From: Cerasicoccus sp. TK19100
GTDB lineage: Bacteria; Verrucomicrobiota; Verrucomicrobiia; Opitutales; Cerasicoccaceae
Direction: 5' to 3'
Length of the DNA: 64,000 bases
Assembly (NCBI RefSeq): GCF_027257155.1
Contig: NZ_JAPWDU010000002.1
Coordinates: 434,001-498,000, forward strand
Of the stretch, positions 40,849-49,305 are shown piece after piece. Position numbers and translations under genes: made by a program. Under the pieces are notes generated by a model. That model did not search any database. It saw only the letters and a program-made list of their open reading frames with translations, and was not told the origin of the DNA. Positions within the stretch are counted from its first letter, which is position 1. Each line of letters begins with the position of its first letter.

Positions 40849-42075
40849 GTGCCTCCCGAAACCAATAAACAGCTCATACTGGTCGTCGACGACCAGCCCA
40901 TTAATATCAAGCTGCTCCAACGGAAGTTGGAACGCGAGGGCTATGAGGTGCTGACCGCTTTCAATGGTCAGGAATGCCTCAACATTGTGGCCGACCGAAA
41001 GCCGGATCTTATTCTGCTAGACGTGATGATGCCCGAGATGGACGGCATCGAAACCTGCGAAAAGCTGAAGGAAAACGAAGACACTGAGACGATACCGGTC
41101 ATTTTCATCACGGCCAAGTCCTCCAAGGAGGGCAAACTAGAGGGTCTCGGCGTCGGCGCGGTCGACTACATTACCAAGCCGATCGACTTGGAAGAAACGC
41201 TGGCTCGCGTAAAGACGCAGCTGCGCATTCAGGAAATCTACCGCGAAAACATCGAGCTGCAAACGCAGTTGGGCGAGATCCGCCGCAGCGCAGCCGTGGG
41301 TGCTATCACACAAGGCATCGCGCACAATTTGAATAACCTGCTCGGCGTCGTCGTCGGCTACCTCGATCTGCTCCGCAACGGCTACGACAGCCCAGACATG
41401 GTCAAGCGCAGCGTCTCGCTGATGGATCAGGCGATCCAGCGTATGGTGAACATCATTCGCCACCTCAGCTCAATCGCCACCAGCGAGCGCGTCCAGATTT
41501 CCCCGCTCGAAATTGGCATCCTCATCAATGGCGCGCTGGACCGCTTTAAAACGGAATACGAGATCGAAATGGACATCCCGGTCGAATACTCCATCCCGGA
41601 AACCTACAAGTTCGAGGCCAACAGCGAAGTCTTTGAAAACGTCCTGCTCAAGCTGCTGGTCAACGCTTGGGAGGCCTATTCCAAGAACATTGACGATAAC
41701 CAAAAGGCAATTGCGATCAAGGTCCAGATGTCGGACAACGGCGAAACAATTTTGATCAAAGTGATCGACGAAGGCCAAGGCGTCCCCGCCGACATTCGCG
41801 ACCATATTTTCGACCCGTTCATTACCTCGAAAACATCCGTTGGCCGCGGCCTGGGCCTGACCATGGCACGCCACTCAATGCGAAATCTCAAGGGCGACCT
41901 GACTCTCGTTAACCGCGCTGAGAAAGGCTGCGTGGCCACGATGATCCACCCGATCAAGCAGCCTACGCTGGACCCGGTAAAACCGCCCAGCCCGTCGCAG
42001 CACAGCCCACAAGGGCCCGCAATTATTTCCACGCAATCGGGTAACATTTCCTCGGCCGCCACCCGCCATGATTAA
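40849..42075 (+). CDS. receiver-histidine kinase fusion
   Basis: 408 residues. The N-terminal receiver (about 8-125) has the acidic pair VVDDQP, phospho-acceptor Asp in LILLDVMMPEMDG and Lys in YITKPID. A linker helix leads to a His kinase core with AHNLNNLLGVVVGYL (phospho-acceptor His in an HNxNN box, as in kinases of the NtrB/complex-sensor type), and ATP-binding lobes N (LLKLLVNAWEAYS), G1 (DEGQGVP), F (FDPFITSKTSVGRGLGL) and G2. No sensor domain or membrane segment, so it is a soluble kinase switched by its own receiver. The GTG start was taken because no ATG is near. The 3' end overlaps proC by eight bases. Confidence 0.85.
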   Translation: MPPETNKQLILVVDDQPINIKLLQRKLEREGYEVLTAFNGQECLNIVADRKPDLILLDVMMPEMDGIETCEKLKENEDTETIPVIFITAKSSKEGKLEGLGVGAVDYITKPIDLEETLARVKTQLRIQEIYRENIELQTQLGEIRRSAAVGAITQGIAHNLNNLLGVVVGYLDLLRNGYDSPDMVKRSVSLMDQAIQRMVNIIRHLSSIATSERVQISPLEIGILINGALDRFKTEYEIEMDIPVEYSIPETYKFEANSEVFENVLLKLLVNAWEAYSKNIDDNQKAIAIKVQMSDNGETILIKVIDEGQGVPADIRDHIFDPFITSKTSVGRGLGLTMARHSMRNLKGDLTLVNRAEKGCVATMIHPIKQPTLDPVKPPSPSQHSPQGPAIISTQSGNISSAATRHD

Positions 42076-42871
42076 AGTCGCATTTATCGGCGCTGGCCGC
42101 ATGGCGTCCGCCATGGTGCGGGGCCTCCTGAAAACTGGTCACTACAGCCCGGGCGAAATCGGCTGCACTTGCGGTGAAGATCCCAGCGGTCCCCAGCTCG
42201 CCGACAGCACCGGCATCATATACGAACCCAAGCTGGAAAAATTGCTGGGGCAGTCGGACATCATCGTCCTGGCCTGCAAGCCTCAGCAATTCAACGGCTT
42301 GGATGCGACCATCAGCGCGCTCGCCAAAGATCAGTTAATCATTTCCATCCTCGCGGGCACTACCCTGGCGCGGATCAACGAACGTTTCCCCGAGGCCCGC
42401 AATCGCGTGCGCTCCATGCCAAATACACCCGGACAAATCGGTGCGGGCATTAGCGCCTATGCCAGTGATCAACGCCTGGACGATACCGACAAACAAATCG
42501 TGCAGCTAGTCCTCGGCGCATTGGGCGAAGTGGTTGCCGTACCGGAAGACCAACTCGACGCGGTGACCGCTGTCAGTGGCAGCGGCCCGGCCTACGTGTT
42601 CGAATTTACCGCCGCCATGGCGGAGGCAGGCGTCGCCGCCGGTCTACCCAAGGACGTGGCGGAAAAATTGGCCCGCCAAACCGTCATCGGTGCAGGCCTG
42701 CTCCTTCAGGCTTCGGACGAACATCCCGAAGAACTGCGCCGTCAGGTAACCTCTCCAGGTGGCACCACACAAGCCGCCCTGGAGCAGTTCACCGAAGACA
42801 AGCTGCGCGACATCGTTCGCCACGCCGTGATCGCCGCCAAGCAGCGCTCCATCGAACTGGCGCAAGCCTAA
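42068..42871 (+). CDS. proC: pyrroline-5-carboxylate reductase
   Basis: 267 residues. The NAD(P)-binding motif KVAFIGAGRMASAMVRGL starts the protein, followed by VLACKPQQ, RSMPNTPGQIGAGIS and the C-terminal substrate/cofactor block VTAVSGSGPAYVFEF and TSPGGTTQAALE. It catalyses the last step of proline biosynthesis. The start ATG overlaps the kinase stop by eight bases; folK starts four bases after the stop. The operon context (kinase-proC-folK) is not a known functional grouping. Confidence 0.95.
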   Translation: MIKVAFIGAGRMASAMVRGLLKTGHYSPGEIGCTCGEDPSGPQLADSTGIIYEPKLEKLLGQSDIIVLACKPQQFNGLDATISALAKDQLIISILAGTTLARINERFPEARNRVRSMPNTPGQIGAGISAYASDQRLDDTDKQIVQLVLGALGEVVAVPEDQLDAVTAVSGSGPAYVFEFTAAMAEAGVAAGLPKDVAEKLARQTVIGAGLLLQASDEHPEELRRQVTSPGGTTQAALEQFTEDKLRDIVRHAVIAAKQRSIELAQA

Positions 42872-42875
42872 CGCT

Positions 42876-43352
42876 GTGGCGCGGGCATTCCTTGGGCTGG
42901 GCAGCAATCTCGGCGATCGTCAGGCTACGCTGTTGGACGCGATACAGCGCTTGCAGCAAACCGATGGCATACAAGACTGCCGATGCTCTTCCTTTTACGA
43001 AACGGCTCCCGTTGGGCCAGTCCAGCAAGGCGACTACCTTAACGCCGTGGTGGAAATAAAGACATCGCTTGAGCCGATGGAGCTCTTCCAAAGCTGCCAG
43101 CGTCTGGAAAAGCAGGCTGACCGCGTCCGCGAAGTCCGCTGGGGGCCGCGCACGCTGGACATCGATATACTGGCTTTCGACGACGTTTCACTGAACTCTC
43201 CGGAGCTCACCCTCCCCCATGCCGAGGCCTGCCGCCGCGCATTCGTGCTAGTCCCCTGGGCAGAGTTGGCACCGGATTTTATGCTCTTGGGTAAAGCCGT
43301 GGCTGACTGGCTACAGGAAGTTGGCCACGAGGGCGTTCGTAAGTTTGACTGA
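42876..43352 (+). CDS. folK: 6-hydroxymethyl-7,8-dihydropterin pyrophosphokinase
   Basis: 158 residues. HPPK catalyses pyrophosphate transfer to 6-hydroxymethyl-dihydropterin in folate biosynthesis. The motifs FLGLGSNLGD, FYETAPVG and WGPRTLDIDILAFDD are all clear. The start is a GTG, four bases after proC. Downstream pabB and pabC supply p-aminobenzoate, the other precursor for dihydropteroate; folP is not in this window. Confidence 0.95.
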   Translation: MARAFLGLGSNLGDRQATLLDAIQRLQQTDGIQDCRCSSFYETAPVGPVQQGDYLNAVVEIKTSLEPMELFQSCQRLEKQADRVREVRWGPRTLDIDILAFDDVSLNSPELTLPHAEACRRAFVLVPWAELAPDFMLLGKAVADWLQEVGHEGVRKFD

Positions 43353-43379
43353 CGCCAGCCGCCGCACAGGATAGCACGC

Positions 43380-44720
43380 ATGGCATTGATTGAGCCCAGC
43401 AGTTTGCATCCCGTCGAGGCCTTTGCCCGCCTGCGGCGAGAGGTGGGCTGCTGCTGGCTGGACAGTGGCGAAGGTGCCAGCGAAATACAGCGTTACTCAA
43501 TCCTCGCTGCCCGCCCGAGCCTGACCCTCCGCGCTTGGGGCCCACGCGTTGAGCGCATCACGAAGGCGGGCGTCGAATACATCGACACCGACTCACTGGC
43601 GCATCTCGAAGCCGAGATAAAAACCCGCCGTAATGACGCAAAATTTGCTGGCGGCGCGGTCGGCCATTTCAGCTATGAGTTTGGTCGTCGCCTTGCGGGG
43701 CAGTGCGACAACTCGGGCCGCGCAAGGCATTGGCCGGATTTTCATTTTCAGTTCTACTCGGCGGTCTATGTTTTTAACCATGAAGATGGCGTCGCCTCAC
43801 TGCGCGCCACCGATGATGCCGAGGGGCAGACCGCGCTGAATGAGTTGATGAACATCCTGAGGTTGCCCCCCGCTCAGGATGGCCCGGCCTTCGCCGGCAA
43901 AGAATTCACCGCTAATCGCAGCCGCGAAAACTACACGCAGTCGGTATCTGCGATCCGCGAGTCCATCGCCGCCGGAGACATCTACCAGGCCAATCTTGCA
44001 CAGTTTTTCTCAACGCCATTTCTCGGCGATTCGAGCACTCTCTACAACCGTCTTCGCCGCCACAATCCCGCCCCCTACAGCATCTATCTCGACCAAGGCA
44101 GCCGGCAAATCCTCAGCAGCTCGCCTGAGATGTTTCTGCGCGTCGAAGGTGGGCGCATCATCACCCGGCCGATCAAAGGCACCCGCCCGCGTGGCGAGAC
44201 TCCCGCCGAGGATGACGCCTCCCGCGACGCACTGCTGGAAAGCGCTAAAGAACGCGCCGAGCTGCTGATGATCGTCGATATGGAGCGCAATGACCTCGGC
44301 CGCATTGCTGAGTTCGGCAGCGTGAAGGTCAACAAGCTCTACCAGGTGGAAAGCTATGCGACCGTCCACCACCTGATTGGTGAGGTCGAAGCGCAGCTCA
44401 AGCCCGGCGTGACGCTCGCGGATCTGCTGCGCGCAACGTTTCCCGGCGGATCGATCACCGGTGCCCCCAAATTGATGGCTATGGAGATCATTGCCCACCA
44501 AGAGCCCTCGCCGCGCGATGTTTTTTGCGGGGCCATTGGCTGGCTCGGATTCAATGGCGACATCGACCTTAACATCGCCATTCGCACCATCACTTGCCAA
44601 GAAGGCCGCGCGGATTTCGGTGTTGGTGCCGGTATCGTTTGGGACTCCGAACCCGAAGCCGAATACGAGGAAACCCTCCACAAAGCCAAGGCACTCTTTG
44701 CCGCGCTCAGCGAGCAATAA
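43380..44720 (+). CDS. pabB: aminodeoxychorismate synthase component I
   Basis: 446 residues of the chorismate-utilising fold. The blocks GDIYQANLAQ, PIKGTRPRG with the characteristic Lys in the PIKGTxxRG motif, TFPGGSITGAPK and FGVGAGIVWDSEPEAEYEE favour PabB over anthranilate synthase TrpE. It converts chorismate to 4-amino-4-deoxychorismate with glutamine (needs PabA, not in window) and passes the product to pabC, 40 bases downstream. It follows folK after 27 bases. Confidence 0.9.
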   Translation: MALIEPSSLHPVEAFARLRREVGCCWLDSGEGASEIQRYSILAARPSLTLRAWGPRVERITKAGVEYIDTDSLAHLEAEIKTRRNDAKFAGGAVGHFSYEFGRRLAGQCDNSGRARHWPDFHFQFYSAVYVFNHEDGVASLRATDDAEGQTALNELMNILRLPPAQDGPAFAGKEFTANRSRENYTQSVSAIRESIAAGDIYQANLAQFFSTPFLGDSSTLYNRLRRHNPAPYSIYLDQGSRQILSSSPEMFLRVEGGRIITRPIKGTRPRGETPAEDDASRDALLESAKERAELLMIVDMERNDLGRIAEFGSVKVNKLYQVESYATVHHLIGEVEAQLKPGVTLADLLRATFPGGSITGAPKLMAMEIIAHQEPSPRDVFCGAIGWLGFNGDIDLNIAIRTITCQEGRADFGVGAGIVWDSEPEAEYEETLHKAKALFAALSEQ

Positions 44721-44760
44721 TCAGCTTTGCGACGGCGCACAAACTCTCTAGGATTCCAGC

Positions 44761-45561
44761 ATGCAGATTGTTTTCAATGGTGAGTTTATGGGGCACAGCG
44801 AGGCCAAGATCGGTATCATCGAGCCCGCAGTGCTTTATGGCCTCGGCTGCTTCACCACGATTCGACTGCATGCTGGCAAGCCCCGCTTTTTTGACGAACA
44901 CTGGCGGCGATTCACCGACAACATGCAGCAGCTCTGTATCGAGTTAACACTGAATGCGGACACAGCCCTGGCGCATATCATCGAGCTTGGCCGCCTGAAT
45001 AAAGTCGCCGAAGGCGCAGTCCGCATCTCCTGCCACCCACGCTATGAGGGCGTGGATTATATGATTTTCGTGACGCCGCCGCGCCGCGCGGATCCGCCCG
45101 CCGCCTATCGCCTAACGCTCAGCTCTTGGCCTCACCCGGGTGCCTCTCCGTTGTCCGCCGTGAAGCACAACAACTACGCGCTCTTTCGCTCGGCCCACAT
45201 GGAGGCACGCGCCGCAGAGTGGGATGAATGCCTGCTCGCCGATGCGTCACAACAGGTCATCGAAGGCGCGATCAGCAATTTCTTCTGGGTCGACGATGAG
45301 CAATGCCTCTGCACGCCCTCGATCGAAAGCGGTGCCTTGCCCGGCGTGATTCGCGGCAAAGTTCTGGAGCTATTTCCGGCCATTCGCGAACGCACGCCAC
45401 ACGTTGACCAGCTGCGCCGAGCAACAGAAATTTTCCTCACCAACTCCTCCTTCGAGATTAAGCCCGTCAGCGAAATCGATGGGGAGAAGCTGGCTGGAGC
45501 ATCCGGCGAAATAACAGCCAAGGTCATTCGCAGCTTTCAAGAGGCCTATCCGGAGATGTAA
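44761..45561 (+). CDS. pabC: aminodeoxychorismate lyase (class IV aminotransferase fold)
   Basis: 266 residues. PLP-dependent fold type IV protein: VKHNNYALFRSAHMEARAAEWDECLLADASQQVIEGAISNFFWV contains the PLP-lysine region and the catalytic Lys block, and TNSSFEIKPVSEIDG follows. Next to pabB it should release pyruvate from aminodeoxychorismate to give p-aminobenzoate; a branched-chain or D-amino acid aminotransferase is an alternative given only by homology. It closes the folate gene run. An intergenic of 62 bases separates it from the symporter. Confidence 0.85.
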   Translation: MQIVFNGEFMGHSEAKIGIIEPAVLYGLGCFTTIRLHAGKPRFFDEHWRRFTDNMQQLCIELTLNADTALAHIIELGRLNKVAEGAVRISCHPRYEGVDYMIFVTPPRRADPPAAYRLTLSSWPHPGASPLSAVKHNNYALFRSAHMEARAAEWDECLLADASQQVIEGAISNFFWVDDEQCLCTPSIESGALPGVIRGKVLELFPAIRERTPHVDQLRRATEIFLTNSSFEIKPVSEIDGEKLAGASGEITAKVIRSFQEAYPEM

Positions 45562-45623
45562 CGGCGCGGAAACGTTTTTTTTCTGGCTCTTGGCCTACGG
45601 TATGCTTCAAATGCGGCCCCAAC

Positions 45624-47387
45624 GTGTCATCATCCTCTCCCAAAACAGAACAATGGAACTCGCGGCTGGGCGTCATTCTGGCGGTTGCCGGTAGCGCGGT
45701 TGGTCTGGGTAACTTTTTGCGATTCCCCGGCCAGGTCGCCCAAAACGGCGGCGGTGCCTTCATGATCGCCTACTTTGTTTCCTTCTTGTTGATCGGTTTG
45801 CCGATCTGCTGGGCGGAATGGACCATGGGCCGTCACGGTGGCCAGAAAGGCTACAACTCCAGCCCCGGCATTTTTAACGCAATCTGGCGCAGTCCGGCAT
45901 CGAAATACATCGGCATCATCGGGGTCATCATCCCGGTGGTCATTTATATGTATTATGTTTACATTGAGGCTTGGTGCCTGGGCTACGCGGTCAATTTCGC
46001 CCTCGGCAACCTGGAGTTCACCACCATCGACGAGTCCAAGGCGTGGTGGGCCTCATTCATCGGCATTGAGAAAGACGGGCAGGCCTTCGAGGGCTTTGGC
46101 ATCGGCAATGTGGCGATCTTCCTGTTCTTCGTCTTCATCCTGAATTTTGTGCTGATCTTTCGCGGCATTTCGGGCGGCATTGAGTTTTTCTGCAAGTTTG
46201 CCGTGCCCACGCTGGTGCTACTGGCGGTGGTCGTATTAATCCGCGTGATGACGCTCTCAACCGACGTCACCGCGCCGGAAGAAAACGTCAACAACGGCCT
46301 GGGCTTTCTCTGGAATCCAGTGAAGTCGTTCGTTGTGGAAACCGATGTCGCCACCGGTGAAACGACCCGACGCGAGATCGTCGACAAAGACTTCAAGGAA
46401 CACTACTCGGCCATTAGCGGCACAACCGAGAACGGTGTGAAATACGAGTATGAAACGGTCGGCGTCGTGAAGCAGCTGATGAATCCGCAGCTCTGGCTCG
46501 CGGCGGCGGGGCAAATATTTTTCTCCCTCTCGGTGGGCTTCGGCGTGATAATCACCTACTCCAGCTACATGCGTAAGAACGATGACGTCGTCCTGAGCGG
46601 CCTGTCGGCGACCAGCGCCAATGAGTTTTGCGAAGTCGCGCTGGGCGGGCTAATTACCATCCCTGCGGCTGTCGCGTTTATCGGTGTTGCAGGCTTGGCG
46701 GGCGCGGGCCTCGGCACGTTCGACCTTGGCTTTAAAGTGCTACCACTGGTCTTCTCGGAAATGCCCATTGGCAATGCCTTTGGCGCGCTTTGGTTCTTCC
46801 TGCTCTTCCTGGCGGCCATGACGAGCTCCATCTCCATGCTGCAGCCCGGCATCGCGTTTATTGAGGAAACCATGAAGGCCGACCGCAAACGGTCATGTGC
46901 GATCCTCGGCCTGATCACCGCGATTGGTTGTGGCTTTGTGGTATATTTCAGCGCGGGCATCAAGGCGTTGGACACGCTGGACTTCTGGGTCGGCACGTTC
47001 CTGATCTTTGTCTTGGCGACGATTCAGATCATCCTGTTCGGTTGGGTATTCGGCATTGATCGCGGTTTCAAAGAAGCCCATGAGGGCGCAGCGATCAAAA
47101 TACCCGGCGTGTATCGCTTCATCATGAAGTATGTCAGCCCGCTGTTTTTAATCGTTATTTTCGTGTGCTTTGTGCTCACCAATGTATTCGGGATCAGCTT
47201 TACCGGTGGCGAAGCACATTTGAGCGGCTATGTAACGGATCTTATTGGCACAGAGGATTCCAAACCGAACGTCGTGGCCTGGCTAAGCGTTGGGCTGGTC
47301 GCGATCTTGTTCGCGTTCTTTGCGGTGTTGGTCTCCTCAGTGAAGCGCTACAAGAAACTTCACGAAAACTGGAAGGAGCAAGCATGA
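45624..47387 (+). CDS. sodium:neurotransmitter symporter (NSS) family transporter
   Basis: 587 residues and about 12 membrane segments. The N-terminal block GVILAVAGSAVGLGNFLRFPGQVAQNGGGAFMIAYF is the Na+/substrate site region of LeuT/NSS transporters, including the AVGLGN unwound segment. Insertions of about 50 polar residues in an outer loop (near 240-280) are unusual. The substrate is probably an amino acid. The GTG at 45624 is the best start; an ATG at 45611 is in another frame. Translationally coupled (ATGA) to a 49-residue membrane protein that may be its accessory subunit. Confidence 0.9.
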   Translation: MSSSSPKTEQWNSRLGVILAVAGSAVGLGNFLRFPGQVAQNGGGAFMIAYFVSFLLIGLPICWAEWTMGRHGGQKGYNSSPGIFNAIWRSPASKYIGIIGVIIPVVIYMYYVYIEAWCLGYAVNFALGNLEFTTIDESKAWWASFIGIEKDGQAFEGFGIGNVAIFLFFVFILNFVLIFRGISGGIEFFCKFAVPTLVLLAVVVLIRVMTLSTDVTAPEENVNNGLGFLWNPVKSFVVETDVATGETTRREIVDKDFKEHYSAISGTTENGVKYEYETVGVVKQLMNPQLWLAAAGQIFFSLSVGFGVIITYSSYMRKNDDVVLSGLSATSANEFCEVALGGLITIPAAVAFIGVAGLAGAGLGTFDLGFKVLPLVFSEMPIGNAFGALWFFLLFLAAMTSSISMLQPGIAFIEETMKADRKRSCAILGLITAIGCGFVVYFSAGIKALDTLDFWVGTFLIFVLATIQIILFGWVFGIDRGFKEAHEGAAIKIPGVYRFIMKYVSPLFLIVIFVCFVLTNVFGISFTGGEAHLSGYVTDLIGTEDSKPNVVAWLSVGLVAILFAFFAVLVSSVKRYKKLHENWKEQA

Positions 47388-47533
47388 CTGCGGGTGGATG
47401 GATTTTTATGAGCGTATCAGTCGGTGCCGTATGTGTGCTGTTTTCATGGTGCATGTGGAAAGTAATGACCACCCCTGGTGAGTCCGAACACATGCACGGC
47501 TTCAGCGCCGATGAGGAAACGCCGGACAAATAA
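47384..47533 (+). CDS. small membrane protein coupled to the symporter
   Basis: 49 residues with one hydrophobic segment (WIFMSVSVGAVCVLFSWCMW). Its ATG overlaps the symporter stop. Small one-helix proteins such as MetS accompany NSS-type transporters in other bacteria and are needed for activity; the arrangement here fits that, but the sequence shows no diagnostic motif. Confidence comes from the coupling and the length. Confidence 0.65.
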   Translation: MTAGGWIFMSVSVGAVCVLFSWCMWKVMTTPGESEHMHGFSADEETPDK

Positions 47534-47547
47534 GGCGCGTTTTTTAC

Positions 47548-47628
47548 CTACGGATATCTCGGATGAACGCGGATTAGGCATTGTTAAGCACTTATGATTT
47601 CATCTGCGTCCATCTGCGCTATTCGTAG
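47548..47628. repeat. interspersed repeat with terminal inverted repeats
   Basis: About 80 bases with ends CTACG and CGTAG. The inside contains ATCTCGGATGAACGCGGATT and CATCTGCGTCCATCTGCG. Very similar words (CGGATTxxCGCGGAT, ATCTGCGTCCATCTG) are frequent in intergenic DNA of many environmental bacteria, which suggests a REP- or MITE-like element. It overlaps the first 12 codons of the lipoprotein gene. Confidence 0.55.
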
Positions 47629-48067
47629 TTTAATATTTACGGTCGCCATCCTCACGCTGGCAGGCTGCGGCTCCACGCAAGAGCACCGCGCCAGACAGTA
47701 TTCCACGGCATTTGGTAAGCTCGACGCCCCTGCCCAGGAACGCGCACTGAGCGGTGGCATTGCCATCGGGGATTCGCGGGAAGCGGTTTATATCGCCCTC
47801 GGCGTGCCACAGGGCCAGCGCAAAATCGATAACGTCGAGGTCTGGGAATACGTAGCGCGCCCGGTTCCCTCGGAGACCCCTTTTACCGACGGCTCCACTC
47901 AATATTACCTCACTCCCAACAGCGGCGCATGGTCACCCAAATGGGACGACAATTCCGGCTACCTCTACCTGGAATTTGAAGACGGCGTGCTCGATCTTTA
48001 CGATTACCAGGAGAATGGCTACCCGCTGAAAATGCAGCCCAACGCGGTCATTAATTTGCCCGGCTAG
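47594..48067 (+). CDS. BamE/SmpA-like lipoprotein
   Basis: 157 residues. A lipoprotein signal with lipobox LAGC (Cys near residue 25) is followed by a domain resembling SmpA/OmlA proteins: GIAIGDSREAVYIALGVPQGQRKIDNVEVWEYV fits the BamE-type beta-alpha-beta motif where a Thr/Gly-x4-5 helix recognises binding partners. The first codons (ISSASICAIRS) lie inside an interspersed repeat, and no other start in frame is available before the hydrophobic region. The gene may have gained its start by insertion of the repeat. The role could be in the outer membrane but is unproven. Confidence 0.65.
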   Translation: MISSASICAIRSLIFTVAILTLAGCGSTQEHRARQYSTAFGKLDAPAQERALSGGIAIGDSREAVYIALGVPQGQRKIDNVEVWEYVARPVPSETPFTDGSTQYYLTPNSGAWSPKWDDNSGYLYLEFEDGVLDLYDYQENGYPLKMQPNAVINLPG

Positions 48068-48255
48068 CGTATTCAGTTTTTCTGAACACCGCCTCAGGCA
48101 TCACTCATGGCCAATTAAACGCGGGCGTGTTATCCTTGGCGCATGAAAACGCGCATCGCCCGACTCCTCCGCTTCTTTCCACGGTCCAAGACATTCAACA
48201 GCCCGCAGTTGCCCTCGGGGCGGAAGTTGTTTATCAATGGACGCATCATTTCGTT

Positions 48256-49173
48256 ATGAGCTTGGAAATCCATTTACTGCGCACGTTTTGTGTGGTCGCC
48301 GAGGAGGAAAACGTTTCGCGTGCGGCGGAGCGTCTATACCTGAGCCCGCCATCGGTCAGTGCGCATATTAAATCGCTGGAAGATGAGCTCGGCGTGCGGT
48401 TGTTTACCCGGAGTTCGCGCGGCATGGCGCTAACTGAGGCCGGCCGCTCGCTGTGGGAAGATGCGGAGAGCATTATTCAGCAGACCGCTCAACTGCGTCG
48501 TAAGGCTCAAAGTCTGAGCCAGGACATCAGTGGCACGCTGCGCATCGGTATCAACAACCCTCCGGAGACATTGTATCTGGACGAGATTTTCAACCGACTC
48601 GGGCAGGACTTCCCCACCCTGCGCTTTGATTGCTCCTTTGGCTCCAGCCAAATCATCCTCAACGGCCTGCGCAACGACGTGCATGAGGTCGGCTTTTTCG
48701 AGGGCAAAAACAGCAACCCCGACATCGCCTCCATCGAACTGGAAGAGCGTCAACTGGTCATGATCGCGCCCCTGGCCTGGGCGAACGACCTGCTGAATGC
48801 GCCGGTCGGCCAGCTTCAGGAGTATCCCTGGATTTTTGCCAGCGAGGGCTGTTCTTATTACAAGTTTGCCCACGAGTGGCAGCGGGCCCGCGGCCTGAAA
48901 ATCGACGAGCGCATCCGCTCCGTGAACGACGATTGCTCCACGCTGAGTTTCGTTACTTCCGGCCTTGGCTTGAGCATCGTGTCGAAGCAGATTCTCAACG
49001 CCTCGAAATATGCCGACACCGTTTGCGTGCTGCCGCAGTTTAGCGGCAGCGTCTGCTTGTCCATCGGCTACCTCAAACACCGGCAAAACGACGGCGTCGT
49101 GCAGGCTGCGCTCAAGACGATACAGGAAATCTGGCGCACCAAAGTTAGCACGGTTGCGACCACGGCCAGCTAG
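48256..49173 (+). CDS. LysR-family transcriptional regulator
   Basis: 305 residues. An N-terminal winged helix-turn-helix (LLRTFCVVAEEENVSRAAERLYLSPPSVSAHIKSLEDELGVRLF) is followed by a LysR-substrate binding domain (GTLRIGINNPPETLY onwards). The start ATG at 48256 is that of a typical LTTR; the longer frame upstream is not conserved in type. It is transcribed in the same direction as the downstream MFS and lacZ genes, with gaps of 132 and 57 bases. Control of that set is plausible; many LysR proteins instead act divergently. Confidence 0.9.
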   Translation: MSLEIHLLRTFCVVAEEENVSRAAERLYLSPPSVSAHIKSLEDELGVRLFTRSSRGMALTEAGRSLWEDAESIIQQTAQLRRKAQSLSQDISGTLRIGINNPPETLYLDEIFNRLGQDFPTLRFDCSFGSSQIILNGLRNDVHEVGFFEGKNSNPDIASIELEERQLVMIAPLAWANDLLNAPVGQLQEYPWIFASEGCSYYKFAHEWQRARGLKIDERIRSVNDDCSTLSFVTSGLGLSIVSKQILNASKYADTVCVLPQFSGSVCLSIGYLKHRQNDGVVQAALKTIQEIWRTKVSTVATTAS

Positions 49174-49305
49174 CATATATCTCGTTATAAACGGAAAACA
49201 TTCCAGTTGCGCAATTGTGATTTCGCGCGCAGCCTAGAGGCTGATGTCCGCGTTATCGCTCAGTCTTCCATGCCGCCAAGCCGGGTCTAGCCGCACCTTG
49301 GCTCG

